Counted from the first letter of the stretch, positions 38,139 to 46,947 are shown. The stretch is 49,740 nt of DNA from Bacteroidaceae bacterium (GCA_024688885.1 JAILDV010000018.1:1-49740); one strand, 5' to 3'. The notes: generated from the sequence alone by a model not told the origin. A program made the numbers and translations.

Positions 38139-38174
38139 CACCCGAAATGTGTATAACCCCACATTTCCGACATC

Positions 38175-38978
38175 ATGAAAATTAAGGATATCATAGGTGC
38201 CCTTGAAGAGTTTGCACCTCTGGCCCTGCAAGACGGCTACGATAACGCGGGATTGCAGATTGGACTAGCAGAGGATGTAGAGGCTACAGGGGTTTTATTG
38301 TCTCTGGACGTCACTGAAGAAGTTGTTAACGAGGCTGTCCTCCGTGGTTGCAACCTCATCGTAAGTCACCATCCGCTCATGTTCCATCCCGTGAGTTCCT
38401 TTACAGGGAAGACCCATGTGGAACGTGCCATACTGAAGGCCATCAAGAACGACATTGCCGTCTATGCCTCCCACACCAATCTCGATGTGGCTGATGGTGG
38501 TGTGAATTTCAAGATTGCCGAGAAGTTGGGTTTGCAGAAGGTGGAGTTCCTCTCTCCCAAAGGAACCTACACCAGTGGTAACAAGGAACTGACATCAGGA
38601 GAGGGTGTCATTGCATCACTGCCAGCAGCGATGTCCACCAGAGAATTCATGGAGCATGTGAAGGAAGTGTTCCATCTCAAGTCACTTCGTGTCAACAATG
38701 CTAATCCTAAGACCGTTAAGCGTGTAGCGCTTTGTGGCGGCAATGGTGCATCGTTGATTCCGCAAGCCATCGAAAAAGGCGCAGACGTGTTCATCACCGG
38801 TGAAATTGGCTATCATCGTTTCTTTGGTTTTGAGAAAGAAATCCTGTTGTTGGAAACTGGACATTATGAGAGCGAACAATACACCATTGAACTGTTGCGT
38901 GACATCATTACCAAGTTTGCTCCTTCGCTTCACGTTTGTAAGGCAGAAACGAACATCAATCCAATCATATATCTATAA
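38175..38978 (+). CDS. Nif3-like dinuclear metal-centre protein
   Basis: This 267-residue protein belongs to the Nif3/YbgI family. Metal-ligand segments are in place: NLIVSHHPLMFHP (two His), YASHTNLDVADGGVN, and the late VFITGEIGYHRF and LLETGHYESEQ. DNAGLQIG near the N-terminus is another family mark. The proteins form hexameric rings with two metal ions per subunit, and their substrate is not settled. It is followed 15 bases later by the zinc-ribbon gene, an arrangement common across bacteria. Confidence 0.95.
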   Translation: MKIKDIIGALEEFAPLALQDGYDNAGLQIGLAEDVEATGVLLSLDVTEEVVNEAVLRGCNLIVSHHPLMFHPVSSFTGKTHVERAILKAIKNDIAVYASHTNLDVADGGVNFKIAEKLGLQKVEFLSPKGTYTSGNKELTSGEGVIASLPAAMSTREFMEHVKEVFHLKSLRVNNANPKTVKRVALCGGNGASLIPQAIEKGADVFITGEIGYHRFFGFEKEILLLETGHYESEQYTIELLRDIITKFAPSLHVCKAETNINPIIYL

Positions 38979-38993
38979 TCATTTAAAATAATA

Positions 38994-39812
38994 ATGGCAA
39001 AAAAGAAAGAGAATCCAGCAGAGATGCCTGTGGAAGAAAGATTGAAGAATCTTTTCCAGTTGCAGACCATCTTGACTGAGATTGACCGCATTCGCACTTT
39101 GCGTGGTGAACTTCCCCTTGAGGTGGAAGACCTTGAGGACACGATTGAAGGTCTGAAAACCCGCATCAGTAAGACAGAAGCCGAGATGGCAGATCTTCGT
39201 GCAAAGATTAATGAACATAAGGGTAAAATAGAGTTAGCTAATTCACAGCTTGCCACCTACAAGGAGCAGATGGATAACGTGCGCAACAATCGTGAGTACG
39301 ATTTGTTGAACAAGGAAATTGAATTCCAGACGTTGGAAATTGAACTTTGCAACAAGCGTATTCGTGAAGCACAATCTCTCGAGAAGAACCGGGAGGAGGC
39401 ACTCGCCCGCAGTCAGGAAGAACTGGAAGGACGTATGCAGGACCTTGAAGTGAAGAAGAACGAACTCGATGAAATCGTGGCAGAGACAAAAGCTGACGAG
39501 GAGAAACTTCGTGAGAAGGCAAAGAATCTGGAAACGCTCATCGAACCACGTTTGCTCCAAAGCTTCAAGCGCATCCGCAAGAATAGCCGTAATGGTCTCG
39601 GCATCGTGTACGTGCAGCGTGATGCTTGTGGTGGTTGCTTCGCTAAGATTCCACCACAGCGTCAACTTGATGTGCGCATGCGCAAAAAGGTGATTGTTTG
39701 TGAATATTGCGGTCGCATCCTGATTGACCCAGAGCTGGCAGGTGTGAAGCCCGATGCTCCTGTAGAGGAAAAGCCAAAACGCCGTTCACGCCGCAAGAAG
39801 GAAGAAGAGTAA
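38994..39812 (+). CDS. Coiled-coil zinc-ribbon protein (C4-type)
   Basis: This 272-residue protein has long charged helices from about residue 15 to 180 that would form an antiparallel coiled coil. A C4 zinc ribbon follows with DACGGCFAKIPPQ and VIVCEYCGRIL (CxxC...CxxC), and the tail is Lys/Arg-rich (KPKRRSRRKKEEE). Such proteins regularly accompany Nif3 homologues. A role in nucleic-acid binding is suggested but unproved. It is in an operon with the Nif3-like gene. Confidence 0.92.
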   Translation: MAKKKENPAEMPVEERLKNLFQLQTILTEIDRIRTLRGELPLEVEDLEDTIEGLKTRISKTEAEMADLRAKINEHKGKIELANSQLATYKEQMDNVRNNREYDLLNKEIEFQTLEIELCNKRIREAQSLEKNREEALARSQEELEGRMQDLEVKKNELDEIVAETKADEEKLREKAKNLETLIEPRLLQSFKRIRKNSRNGLGIVYVQRDACGGCFAKIPPQRQLDVRMRKKVIVCEYCGRILIDPELAGVKPDAPVEEKPKRRSRRKKEEE

Positions 39813-39843
39813 GTTCTGATGGGCGATACTCTCGCTCCGGAAC

Positions 39844-40302
39844 TTATAAGATTTCTCCATACAAGGGTATGTCTTTCATGAAGGCATACCCTCCGTTTTT
39901 TATGTCCACTTGACAGCAGTAGTGCTTCAATCCATTGCTTACCACCAGCCACTCCACCTCCAGCACCATGTTGTACCGGCAAATTTGTTCAAACACCCGT
40001 TGCGTGATCTCCACATCGGGACGTTTGTATTCCACAATCATTAAGGGTTTCATGCCTTCCTGCCGATACACCACAGTGTCGCATCTACGGCTCATGCCAT
40101 TAAGCGTCACAGCCACTTCATTCGCCATCAATGTTTTGGAATAACCTTTCTGTTCTATCAGGAAATGCACAAAATGCTGTCGCACCCATTCCTCTGGAGT
40201 GAGTGCAACAAATTTCTGGCGAAGTATGTCCAATATCTTCACCATTCCATTCTGTTTTTTGATATTCGCCTCAAATGGCGGTAAATTCAGTGGCTGCATC
40301 AA
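39844..40302 (-). CDS. Stand-alone HsdR N-terminal-like nuclease domain protein
   Basis: This 152-residue protein matches the type I restriction R-subunit N-terminal domain. The segment EEWVRQHFVHFLIEQKGYSK leads into a PD-(D/E)xK-like core, with Asp in CDTVVY and Glu-Tyr-Lys in MIVEYKRP. No helicase, HsdM or HsdS genes are present, so it is not a restriction system. Such lone domains are widespread in Bacteroidetes and their function is open. It is convergent with the zinc-ribbon gene. Confidence 0.82.
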   Translation of the reverse strand: MMQPLNLPPFEANIKKQNGMVKILDILRQKFVALTPEEWVRQHFVHFLIEQKGYSKTLMANEVAVTLNGMSRRCDTVVYRQEGMKPLMIVEYKRPDVEITQRVFEQICRYNMVLEVEWLVVSNGLKHYCCQVDIKNGGYAFMKDIPLYGEIL

Positions 40303-40353
40303 ACAAGGATTCTTACATCTTGTAGAATGAACAACAAGGAATGTGTTGTCATG

Positions 40354-40704
40354 TCACCACTGGATTTTGATGGCAGAGAATTTCTCGGGATAGCGTGTGT
40401 AAATCATGTTGATGAGGTCGGAGGTGAGATGAAGTTCGGTTTGGCGACCAGGTGTGTAGCCCTCTCGCCATATCTGTCTGAAGCTGACATATACTCCCGA
40501 ATCATGTACATAGAACTTGATGTGCTTGTTGTCATCATTGGGGTCTTTTTCTGTGTAATGATAGATGCAGGAACACTCCGCACCCTTAACGGGGCGTAGG
40601 CAATGATACCATGTATCCACCTTCTTCCCGCTGACATCGTCGAGAATTTCATTTGCCAACTCAGTTGCAGCCTGTTCGCTCTCTGTTTCCAGTAAAATCT
40701 TCAT
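40354..40704 (-). CDS. Hypothetical protein
   Basis: I do not recognise this 116-residue protein. It is probably a small soluble alpha/beta protein. It starts MKILLETESEQAATELANEI, and the middle is HCLRPVKGAECSCIYHYTEKD with two close cysteines. The later part alternates strands and aromatic residues (KFYVHDSGVYVSFRQIW). A -7 box (40726-40733) precedes it, giving good support that it is expressed. It is divergent from the ATP-grasp-like gene. Confidence 0.7.
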   Translation of the reverse strand: MKILLETESEQAATELANEILDDVSGKKVDTWYHCLRPVKGAECSCIYHYTEKDPNDDNKHIKFYVHDSGVYVSFRQIWREGYTPGRQTELHLTSDLINMIYTRYPEKFSAIKIQW

Positions 40705-40725
40705 GGTTTATAGGTTTTGTTATTG

Positions 40726-40733
40726 CAAAGATA
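40726..40733 (-). promoter_or_regulatory. -7 box of the hypothetical gene at 40354
   Basis: On the minus strand this reads TATCTTTG, 21 bases before the ATG at 40704. Confidence 0.65.
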
Positions 40734-40796
40734 TAGCTTTTCAATTTAAATAAAGAAAAAAAGTGAAGATTTTTGTCACTAATCACTTAAATTTCT

Positions 40797-40804
40797 TATC
40801 TTTG
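40797..40804 (+). promoter_or_regulatory. -7 box of the ATP-grasp-like gene; predicts a leaderless mRNA
   Basis: TATCTTTG ends 4 bases before the ATG at 40809, the same spacing as at glycerate kinase (1600-1607, ATG 1612). The transcript should begin at or next to the start codon. Confidence 0.65.
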
Positions 40805-40808
40805 CCGT

Positions 40809-41813
40809 ATGAAACTACCCAATTTGTTCAATCCATCCAACGATATGGCACTGGCATCCCATGTGCGAGAATATGTGCCTCCTAAACGTATCCAGCAGAT
40901 GGAAGCAGATTTAGAAGCGCTGGCTGCTGTGTGGGAAGGCACAATGTATTCAGGTCCATGGGGATGGAGCCTTGCCACCAAACGTCGGTATGAACGGATG
41001 GGGGTGCCTGTGGAAATGTTACCGTCAGACGCGTGGATAGAGGAGGTGAGGAACTTGTCGAGCAGGGAATATGCTTGTGAGTACATCAAGGAGCTGTTAG
41101 AAGAATTCCAAGATGAGAGATTGTTGGGCGATGGGATGTTTTTTTGCAAAGATGTGTCAACTCTCAACTCTCAACTCTCAACTCTCTGCCCTCAACTCTT
41201 AACTCTCAACTGTCAACTGTCAACTGTCAACTGTCACCTCATCTTCAAATCCCCTTGGTCATCATCAGGAAGAGGTGTGTTTGTGGATAAGATGGCAGAT
41301 GGTAAATGTCAGATGTCCACACTCAAGCGACTGCAAGGTTTCCTTTCCTCGCAAGGAGGCTTTGTGGTGGATAGGTTTTATGAAGATAAGGTGCTTGACT
41401 TTGCGATGGAGTTTTTTGTGCATGAAGACCATACTGTGGAGTTCTTGGGATGGTCTGTGTTTCATGCAGGGGAGAATGGAGCGTATGGGTATAATTATGT
41501 GGAGAGTCAGGAGGAACTGCTGCGACGCATCGATGTGGATGACACCTTGCTGCATAGGCTCATTGCCTATCACAAGGAGCACCTTGCAAAGACTGCCTAT
41601 CGCGGTCCCGTCGGTATTGACATGCTCAAGACAATGGATGGCAGCATCCATCCTTGTCTCGAAATCAACTTCCGCATGAACATGGGCATCCTTGCCTTGC
41701 TGCTGTTTGAACAATATGGTTCGAATGCAACTGTGGCATTGACACCTGAACGTGAGCACGGGTTTCAAGCACAAGTGGATGAAGGACGGCTGATGATAAC
41801 ATTCCGGTCTTGA
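40809..41813 (+). CDS. ATP-grasp-like protein with an in-frame heptamer repeat insertion
   Basis: This 334-residue protein starts MKLPNLFNPSNDMALAS, which I know only from uncharacterised Bacteroidetes proteins. The second half resembles an ATP-grasp fold: LIFKSPWSSSGRGVFVDK as the nucleotide-binding lysine strand and glycine loop, and GPVGIDMLKT then CLEINFRMNMG as the metal-binding Glu/Asn strand. A carboxylate-amine ligase is possible, substrate unknown. Residues about 117-144 (STLNSQLSTLCPQLL and onward) come from twelve tandem heptamers and look foreign. They directly precede the KSPW strand. Confidence 0.72.
   Translation: MKLPNLFNPSNDMALASHVREYVPPKRIQQMEADLEALAAVWEGTMYSGPWGWSLATKRRYERMGVPVEMLPSDAWIEEVRNLSSREYACEYIKELLEEFQDERLLGDGMFFCKDVSTLNSQLSTLCPQLLTLNCQLSTVNCHLIFKSPWSSSGRGVFVDKMADGKCQMSTLKRLQGFLSSQGGFVVDRFYEDKVLDFAMEFFVHEDHTVEFLGWSVFHAGENGAYGYNYVESQEELLRRIDVDDTLLHRLIAYHKEHLAKTAYRGPVGIDMLKTMDGSIHPCLEINFRMNMGILALLLFEQYGSNATVALTPEREHGFQAQVDEGRLMITFRS
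41156..41239 (+). repeat. Twelve heptamers of the CTCAACT type inside a coding region
   Basis: The 84-bp run consists of GTCAACT, CTCAACT x3, CTCTGCC, CTCAACT, CTTAACT, CTCAACT, GTCAACT x3 and GTCACCT. Because twelve heptamers make exactly 28 codons, the frame is kept, and the peptide repeats every seven residues. Gain or loss of one unit would shift the frame. Confidence 0.9.
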
Positions 41814-41850
41814 TGAGTGATTGATTCATAAACTGAAATAAGAACACAAT

Positions 41851-42828
41851 ATGAAAAAGAACCTGTTGATGCTCCTTTGGGGAGCGTGTTTGCTGACAGC
41901 TTGCAGCGGTCAGCCAATTGGTGAGAACGCCAGCGTGACCACCTATGTGTATGCTGAAAAGGATGGCTCGGAATTGAAACTGGATGTGTATATGGATTCC
42001 ACAGCCTTGATATCCAACACAAAATATCCCGTATTCATTTTCTCCTTTGGTGGTGGTTGGGAAAATGGCAAGCGTGAGGATGGGGCTGCACTACTCAATG
42101 ATTTTGCTCATCATGGCTACATAGGTGTGGGCATCGACTATCGGTTGGGCATTCGTCAACTGAAAGAAGAGGGCGTGAATGTGCTCGATTCCACCCAGTT
42201 TGCTTCGTCTTACTCGAAAGCCATCACGATGGGCGTTGAAGATATCTTTGATGCCACCCGTTACATCATTGACCACGCTGCTGAGTGGAATGCCGACACC
42301 AGCCGCATCGTTGTCTGTGGTTCGTCAGCGGGAGCTACCAACTCCCTCACAGCTGAGTATCTCATCTGCAATCAACATTCGATGGCAACATCCCGATTGC
42401 CTAAGGGTTTCAATTATGCTGCAGTCATTCCCATTGCTGGTGGTGTGTGGTTGAAGGATACCGACACACTCATCTGGCAGCAGAAGCCCTGTCCCGTTTT
42501 GGCATATCATGGCACGGACGACCAACTCGTTCCTTATGACCATTTGGTGCTCCCGGAGGGGGCTTTTGGTGGCTTCGGTCCCCTCTACTATATGCCGCAA
42601 CTGCAGCAGATGCAGGTGCCCCATTTGTTCCACACATATCTGAAAGGCGACCACCTAGTGTCTGCCATGCATAATAGTCCTACGGCTCGAACAGAGATGC
42701 TCGCCACATTGGAACGCATCCTTGACCATCACGCACCTCTGTCGCTTACCATCACAGAGGAACATTATGGCGAAGCACCTACCTTTGGCAATCTCTTTGG
42801 TGCAATGGGACAATTAGGCATCAAGTGA
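41851..42828 (+). CDS. Alpha/beta-hydrolase lipoprotein (carboxylesterase-like)
   Basis: This 325-residue protein has a lipoprotein signal peptide ending LLTACSG. The fold is that of esterases/lipases: oxyanion strand PVFIFSFGGGWENG, nucleophile elbow VVCGSSAGATNS (GxSxG type), acid region YHGTDDQLVPYD and likely catalytic His in LKGDHLVSAMH. It should hydrolyse an ester or short acyl substrate at the envelope. It follows the ATP-grasp-like gene by 37 bases, and the pair may share a transcript. Confidence 0.85.
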   Translation: MKKNLLMLLWGACLLTACSGQPIGENASVTTYVYAEKDGSELKLDVYMDSTALISNTKYPVFIFSFGGGWENGKREDGAALLNDFAHHGYIGVGIDYRLGIRQLKEEGVNVLDSTQFASSYSKAITMGVEDIFDATRYIIDHAAEWNADTSRIVVCGSSAGATNSLTAEYLICNQHSMATSRLPKGFNYAAVIPIAGGVWLKDTDTLIWQQKPCPVLAYHGTDDQLVPYDHLVLPEGAFGGFGPLYYMPQLQQMQVPHLFHTYLKGDHLVSAMHNSPTARTEMLATLERILDHHAPLSLTITEEHYGEAPTFGNLFGAMGQLGIK

Positions 42829-42868
42829 TGCTTGTTCTGTTACTCAACTTTCGCAAGAAATGATTCCC

Positions 42869-44476
42869 TTATTTCTTCTTCTTTTTCTTGCTTTTTCCAG
42901 ATGCTTTTGACGTGCCCTTCACATCACGGTTGATGAGTTGTGGCACATTGATGTGCTTAGGTAGTTCAAAAGTGGGCTTTTCCTCTTGAACAGCCGTGCT
43001 TTCGTTGCCCAGACGGTCAATGGCGGTGACAGCATAGTGGCGCACTTTCTGTGCACGGGCATTGAGTTGCCACTGGGTATCTGTGAGACGTGCTGCCAGT
43101 AGGGTTTCTGCTTTTGTCACATCGACGGGATATACGTTGGAACCATAGACATTATACAACAGATAGTTGGAACGGTCTGATGGAGTAGAAAGGGGACTTT
43201 TCCAATGGAGAATGCCACCTTCATATTTAATGGAAGTGGGGGCAGACGGTGCGATGGTGTCACCCATCCATGTCATGCGGGCAGTGAGGGCAGGATAGGG
43301 GAAGAACTCGTCGCAGGTGGTGTCGTAGATGCCCTTGCAGTTGTTGGTGAAAAATTCGCCTCGATAAAAGGCGATGCCACCAATGCAGGAGTTGCGTGCA
43401 GTGTGCATCTCGGCACGCACTTCGTTGAGCGTCCAACGTCCCTCGCGAGGGTCGAGAAAGTAGATGCCAAGTCCTGGGCAGATGGGGTGTCCGTTAGCCA
43501 TTTCTGCCCATTGGAACAGGAAGGGGTAGTAGTTGTTGCCCGTGAAATACATCATGGGGAAAAGGAGATCCTGCCAGTCCTCTTTCAGCCATAAGATGGG
43601 GTCTTGCCACACGGCATTGTATCCGTTCCAACCTCCAGCACTGTAACGGCTTGTATCTTTGTATTTCCCGATAGGCGAACTGCTCAGTTTCACCCATGGC
43701 TTGATGGGCTTGACCACATCGTGAACGCGGCGGACAATACGGGTGATATTTTCTCGCTTCCAATCAGCCTTGCTCTGAGAAGAAGAACGTGGGTAGAGGT
43801 TCTCGTCAGAGAAATTGTAGATGGATTCTGGATAGCGGATGTAGTCAAGAGAGATGCCATCCACATCGTAATTCTCCACAATCTCCTTGCAGATGCTGGC
43901 AATGTAGTCGGCAGTCTCAGGCTTTCCTGGAATCATGAACATCTCACCTCCCTTGGCAGTCTTGACAAGCTCTGGATGCTTCTTCATGATGGAGGCTGAG
44001 CCATAGCCTCGTTGCCGTTCTTGTGTGCCGATGGGAATGCACACCACCCAGGCATGCAGTTCCATACCTCGTTTGTGACATTCCTCGATGCAGAATGCCA
44101 GAGGGTCATAGCCAGGACTCATGCCGTGCTTGCCTGTGAGGGAGAGTTCCCAAGGCTCGATTTTAGAAGGGTAGAGGAGGGCTGCACGTACACGTGTTTG
44201 GAAAATGACAGTGTTGATGTTGGCACGCTGATAGTTGTCAAGAATGCGGATCAGTTCCTGCTTCTGTCGTTCACGGCTTGCCGTGTCGGTCGCTTTGATG
44301 CGAGGCCAGTCAAGACCTCCGATGGTGGTGAGCCACACGGCACGGGTTTCGCGCAGCGGATGTTCTTTTTCGTAGAGGTGTTGGGGACGAATTTCTTTTG
44401 TTGGTTGTGCAAGGAGAATTGTAGTGACAAGACTCAAAAATGCCCACAAAAGAAATGCTTTATATTGATTAGTCAT
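42869..44476 (-). CDS. YngK-like family 10 glycosyl hydrolase-type protein
   Basis: This protein of about 535 residues has a signal peptide (YKAFLLWAFLSLVTTILLAQ). A TIM-barrel of the GHL10/YngK type follows: ETRAVWLTTIGGLDWP, ANINTVIFQTRVRAALLYPS, GMELHAWVVCIPIG, YDVDGISLDYIRYP and WVKLSSSPIGKY. A C-terminal fibronectin-like part and a Lys-rich tail (SKKKKKK) follow. Homologues act on cell-wall or extracellular glycans. The start at 44476 (MTNQYKAF) leaves a leader of about 16 bases after the -7 box; the ATG at 44485 is also possible. Confidence 0.88.
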   Translation of the reverse strand: MTNQYKAFLLWAFLSLVTTILLAQPTKEIRPQHLYEKEHPLRETRAVWLTTIGGLDWPRIKATDTASRERQKQELIRILDNYQRANINTVIFQTRVRAALLYPSKIEPWELSLTGKHGMSPGYDPLAFCIEECHKRGMELHAWVVCIPIGTQERQRGYGSASIMKKHPELVKTAKGGEMFMIPGKPETADYIASICKEIVENYDVDGISLDYIRYPESIYNFSDENLYPRSSSQSKADWKRENITRIVRRVHDVVKPIKPWVKLSSSPIGKYKDTSRYSAGGWNGYNAVWQDPILWLKEDWQDLLFPMMYFTGNNYYPFLFQWAEMANGHPICPGLGIYFLDPREGRWTLNEVRAEMHTARNSCIGGIAFYRGEFFTNNCKGIYDTTCDEFFPYPALTARMTWMGDTIAPSAPTSIKYEGGILHWKSPLSTPSDRSNYLLYNVYGSNVYPVDVTKAETLLAARLTDTQWQLNARAQKVRHYAVTAIDRLGNESTAVQEEKPTFELPKHINVPQLINRDVKGTSKASGKSKKKKKK

Positions 44477-44496
44477 TATTAACATTAAATTTTTTG

Positions 44497-44524
44497 CAAA
44501 GGTAAGTATTTTTCCTTACTTTTG
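44497..44524. promoter_or_regulatory. Divergent -7 boxes of the YngK-like gene and cstA
   Basis: Leftward, TACCTTTG is read on the minus strand at 44504-44497. Rightward, TACTTTTG lies at 44517-44524, 27 bases before the cstA ATG. Confidence 0.68.
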
Positions 44525-44551
44525 CTCTCAAATTGAAAGAATAAAATTAAA

Positions 44552-46054
44552 ATGTTTACATTTATTGTATCTTTATTGCTCCTCGTTTTGGGATATGTTC
44601 TCTATGGAGCATTCGTAGATAAAGTTTTTGGTGCAGACCCGCAACGACAGACTCCTTGTTACACCTCTCGGGATGGTGTGGATTATATGCCAATGCCAAC
44701 TTGGAAGGTGTTTCTTATTCAATTTCTGAACATTGCAGGCACAGGCCCTATTTTCGGTGCCATTCAGGGCATTCTGTTTGGTCCTGCCGCTTACATATGG
44801 ATTGTGCTGGGTTGTGTTTTTGGAGGAGCTGTGCACGACTATATGTCGGGTATGATTAGCTTGCGCAAAAACGGTGCCAGCCTGCCTGAGATAGTGGGTG
44901 ATGAACTGGGCTCGGCTGCCCGTCTTTCCTTGCGTGTCATGTCACTGGTGCTGATGATTTTGGTGGGAGCAGTGTTTGTGACCACTCCCGCAGGATTGCT
45001 TGCCAACATGATTGGTGGCGATACCATGTTGGGACAGAATGTCTTTTGGATTGTCATCATCTTTGTTTATTATCTGCTGGCAACCTTGGTGCCAATCGAT
45101 AAACTGATTGGACGCATTTATCCTATCTTTGGTGTGGCACTGCTCATCATGGCTGTGGGACTTTGCTACGGCATCTTTGCCAATGCGGGTAACATGCCTG
45201 AAATCACTGATGCCTTCATGAATCACCATCCTACCAGCACGATGCCTATCTTCCCCGGACTTTGCATCACGATTGCCTGTGGTGCTGTGAGCGGTTTCCA
45301 TGCCACACAAAGTCCGATGATGGCACGATGCCTGAAGAACGAGAAACACGGACGTCCTATCTTCTATGGTGCCATGATTACAGAAGGATTTGTGGCATTG
45401 ATATGGGCAGCGGCTGCCATCAAGTTTGCTGATTCCTTTGATGTGACCAAGTTTGGTATGACAGGCGATGAGGCTCCTTACGCTAAGCTTTGGGCGCTGA
45501 TGACCAATGGCGGCACCAGCAATCCTAATCCAGCTGTGTTGGTCAATGTCCTTTGTTCCACATGGCTTGGCAAGGTTGGAGCCGTGTTGGCTGTCTTGGG
45601 TGTTGTGGCTGCTCCTATCACCAGTGGTGACACCGCTTTGCGCAGTGCTCGCCTGATTGCTGCTGACTTCATGCGCTACAAGCAAGACAAGATTTACAAG
45701 CGCCTCATTCTTTCCTTGCCCATTTTTATTTTAAGCGGTGTGCTTATGTTCATCAATTTCGATGTTCTGTGGCGTTACTTTGCATGGTTCAATCAGAGCC
45801 TTTCCGTGTTCACCTTATGGGCCATCACGGTGTGGCTGACCAAACGTGGTGCAACGGAGGGCACATTCAAATATGGTTACCTCGTGTCGCTGGTTCCCGC
45901 TGTGTGGATGACGATGGTTTGCTCCACTTACATACTCATTGCCCCTGAAGGTTTCCAACTTCACAACTTCATTGCCTATTTGCTCGGTGGCATCGTCACG
46001 GTGGGTGTGTTGGTGTGGTTTATTCTTTGGGCTAAAAAACAGTATGTACGATGA
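44552..46054 (+). CDS. cstA: CstA-family carbon starvation protein (peptide/pyruvate transporter family)
   Basis: This 500-residue membrane protein is shorter than E. coli CstA (about 700). It has many membrane helices and the family signatures FLNIAGTGPIFGAIQGILFG, VFGGAVHDYMSGMISLRKNG and SGFHATQSPMMARC. CstA members import peptides or pyruvate, usually during nutrient limitation. In E. coli a small protein (YbdD/YjiX) is encoded directly downstream and aids transport. Here too a 59-residue ORF overlaps the stop codon. Confidence 0.95.
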   Translation: MFTFIVSLLLLVLGYVLYGAFVDKVFGADPQRQTPCYTSRDGVDYMPMPTWKVFLIQFLNIAGTGPIFGAIQGILFGPAAYIWIVLGCVFGGAVHDYMSGMISLRKNGASLPEIVGDELGSAARLSLRVMSLVLMILVGAVFVTTPAGLLANMIGGDTMLGQNVFWIVIIFVYYLLATLVPIDKLIGRIYPIFGVALLIMAVGLCYGIFANAGNMPEITDAFMNHHPTSTMPIFPGLCITIACGAVSGFHATQSPMMARCLKNEKHGRPIFYGAMITEGFVALIWAAAAIKFADSFDVTKFGMTGDEAPYAKLWALMTNGGTSNPNPAVLVNVLCSTWLGKVGAVLAVLGVVAAPITSGDTALRSARLIAADFMRYKQDKIYKRLILSLPIFILSGVLMFINFDVLWRYFAWFNQSLSVFTLWAITVWLTKRGATEGTFKYGYLVSLVPAVWMTMVCSTYILIAPEGFQLHNFIAYLLGGIVTVGVLVWFILWAKKQYVR

Positions 46055-46230
46055 AACGCTACATCTGGCAACCCATTGCCTTCTTTGCCGCAGGATTCGG
46101 ATTCTACATCTACAACGGCATCACATGGAACACTTGGCTCACCTATCTGCCACATATCCTCGGCTATGCAGCCATTTGCGGAGCATTGGCGTGGGCACTT
46201 TACAGGAAGGACAAATATACATCTAATTGA
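46051..46230 (+). CDS. Small membrane protein encoded directly behind cstA
   Basis: The ATG overlaps the cstA stop (ATGA), so translation is probably coupled. The 59-residue product has two hydrophobic segments, IAFFAAGFGFYIYNG and LPHILGYAAICGALAWAL, with a positively charged start (MKRYIWQ) and end (YRKDKYTSN). It is not recognisably YbdD, but its position is that of the small CstA partner in E. coli, so it may be a Bacteroidetes counterpart. Confidence 0.72.
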   Translation: MKRYIWQPIAFFAAGFGFYIYNGITWNTWLTYLPHILGYAAICGALAWALYRKDKYTSN

Positions 46231-46258
46231 ACACTGAACAATTGATAATTCTAAAGAT

Positions 46259-46786
46259 ATGAAGAAAATCGTTTTTACACTCATCTTTGCCCTAGTTGGC
46301 ATCAGCAGTGCATTCGCACAGTTTGAAAAAGGCAAGTACTATCTGGCAGCTACCACCAATTCGGGCGGCTTCTCCTACAGCAAGGCCCATAAGGCTCGCT
46401 TCAACCTTGGTGTAAACGGAGGCTATATGTTCGAAGAAGCATGGATGGGCATTGCTGAGGTAGGCTTTGACTATCACAACTCCGACATGCAGACCTTCTA
46501 TGTGGGTGGTAAGCTCCGCTATCTCATTGAGCAGAACGGACTCTTCCTTCAAGCTGGTGCCAAGTTCGTGCATGGAGCGCCAAACTTTAATGATGTGCAG
46601 ATTACTCCAGAAGTGGGATATTGCTTCTTCCTCAATCGCCACTTGACGATTGAGCCATCTCTCTACTACGATGTGTCGCTCTCCGATTTCTCCGAAAAGA
46701 GTGAGTTTGGTGTGAAGGTAGGTCTTGCTTGGTATTTCGAAAACAGCAAAAAGCCTTCTGACTATATTAAGAGAAAAAAGAAGTAA
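46259..46786 (+). CDS. Outer-membrane beta-barrel protein (porin-like family)
   Basis: This 175-residue protein has a signal peptide (KKIVFTLIFALVGISSAFAQ). Alternating strands follow, typical of small 8-stranded barrels: KYYLAATTNSGGFSYS, ARFNLGVNGGYMFEEAWMG, TFYVGGKLRYLIE, GLFLQAGAKFVHG and FGVKVGLAWYF. The Lys-rich end (YIKRKKK) is unusual for a barrel, whose last strand normally ends in Phe. It lies 28 bases behind the small CstA-linked ORF. Function is unknown. Confidence 0.82.
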   Translation: MKKIVFTLIFALVGISSAFAQFEKGKYYLAATTNSGGFSYSKAHKARFNLGVNGGYMFEEAWMGIAEVGFDYHNSDMQTFYVGGKLRYLIEQNGLFLQAGAKFVHGAPNFNDVQITPEVGYCFFLNRHLTIEPSLYYDVSLSDFSEKSEFGVKVGLAWYFENSKKPSDYIKRKKK

Positions 46787-46915
46787 CCCAAATCCTGGAG
46801 TGACGAAGTGAAAGAAGTTAACGACGATACTCTAGAAATGAAAGAATGAAAAATGAGTAATAGATACTCCATGATAACTGCCACAATTCATTCCTCATTC
46901 CTAATTCAGAATAAC

Positions 46916-46946
46916 TCTCAACTGTCAACTTTCAATTGTCAACTAA
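46916..46946. repeat. Heptamer repeat in front of nadC
   Basis: The run CTCAACT, GTCAACT, TTCAATT, GTCAACT ends directly before the nadC ATG. It is the same repeat type as at 41156-41239. The rest of the 46787-46947 spacer contains no clear promoter or hairpin. Confidence 0.8.
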
Positions 46947-46947
46947 T

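Noticed and set aside
39844-40302. Restriction-modification system
   Set aside because: Only a lone HsdR N-terminal-like domain is present; there is no methylase, specificity or helicase gene nearby.
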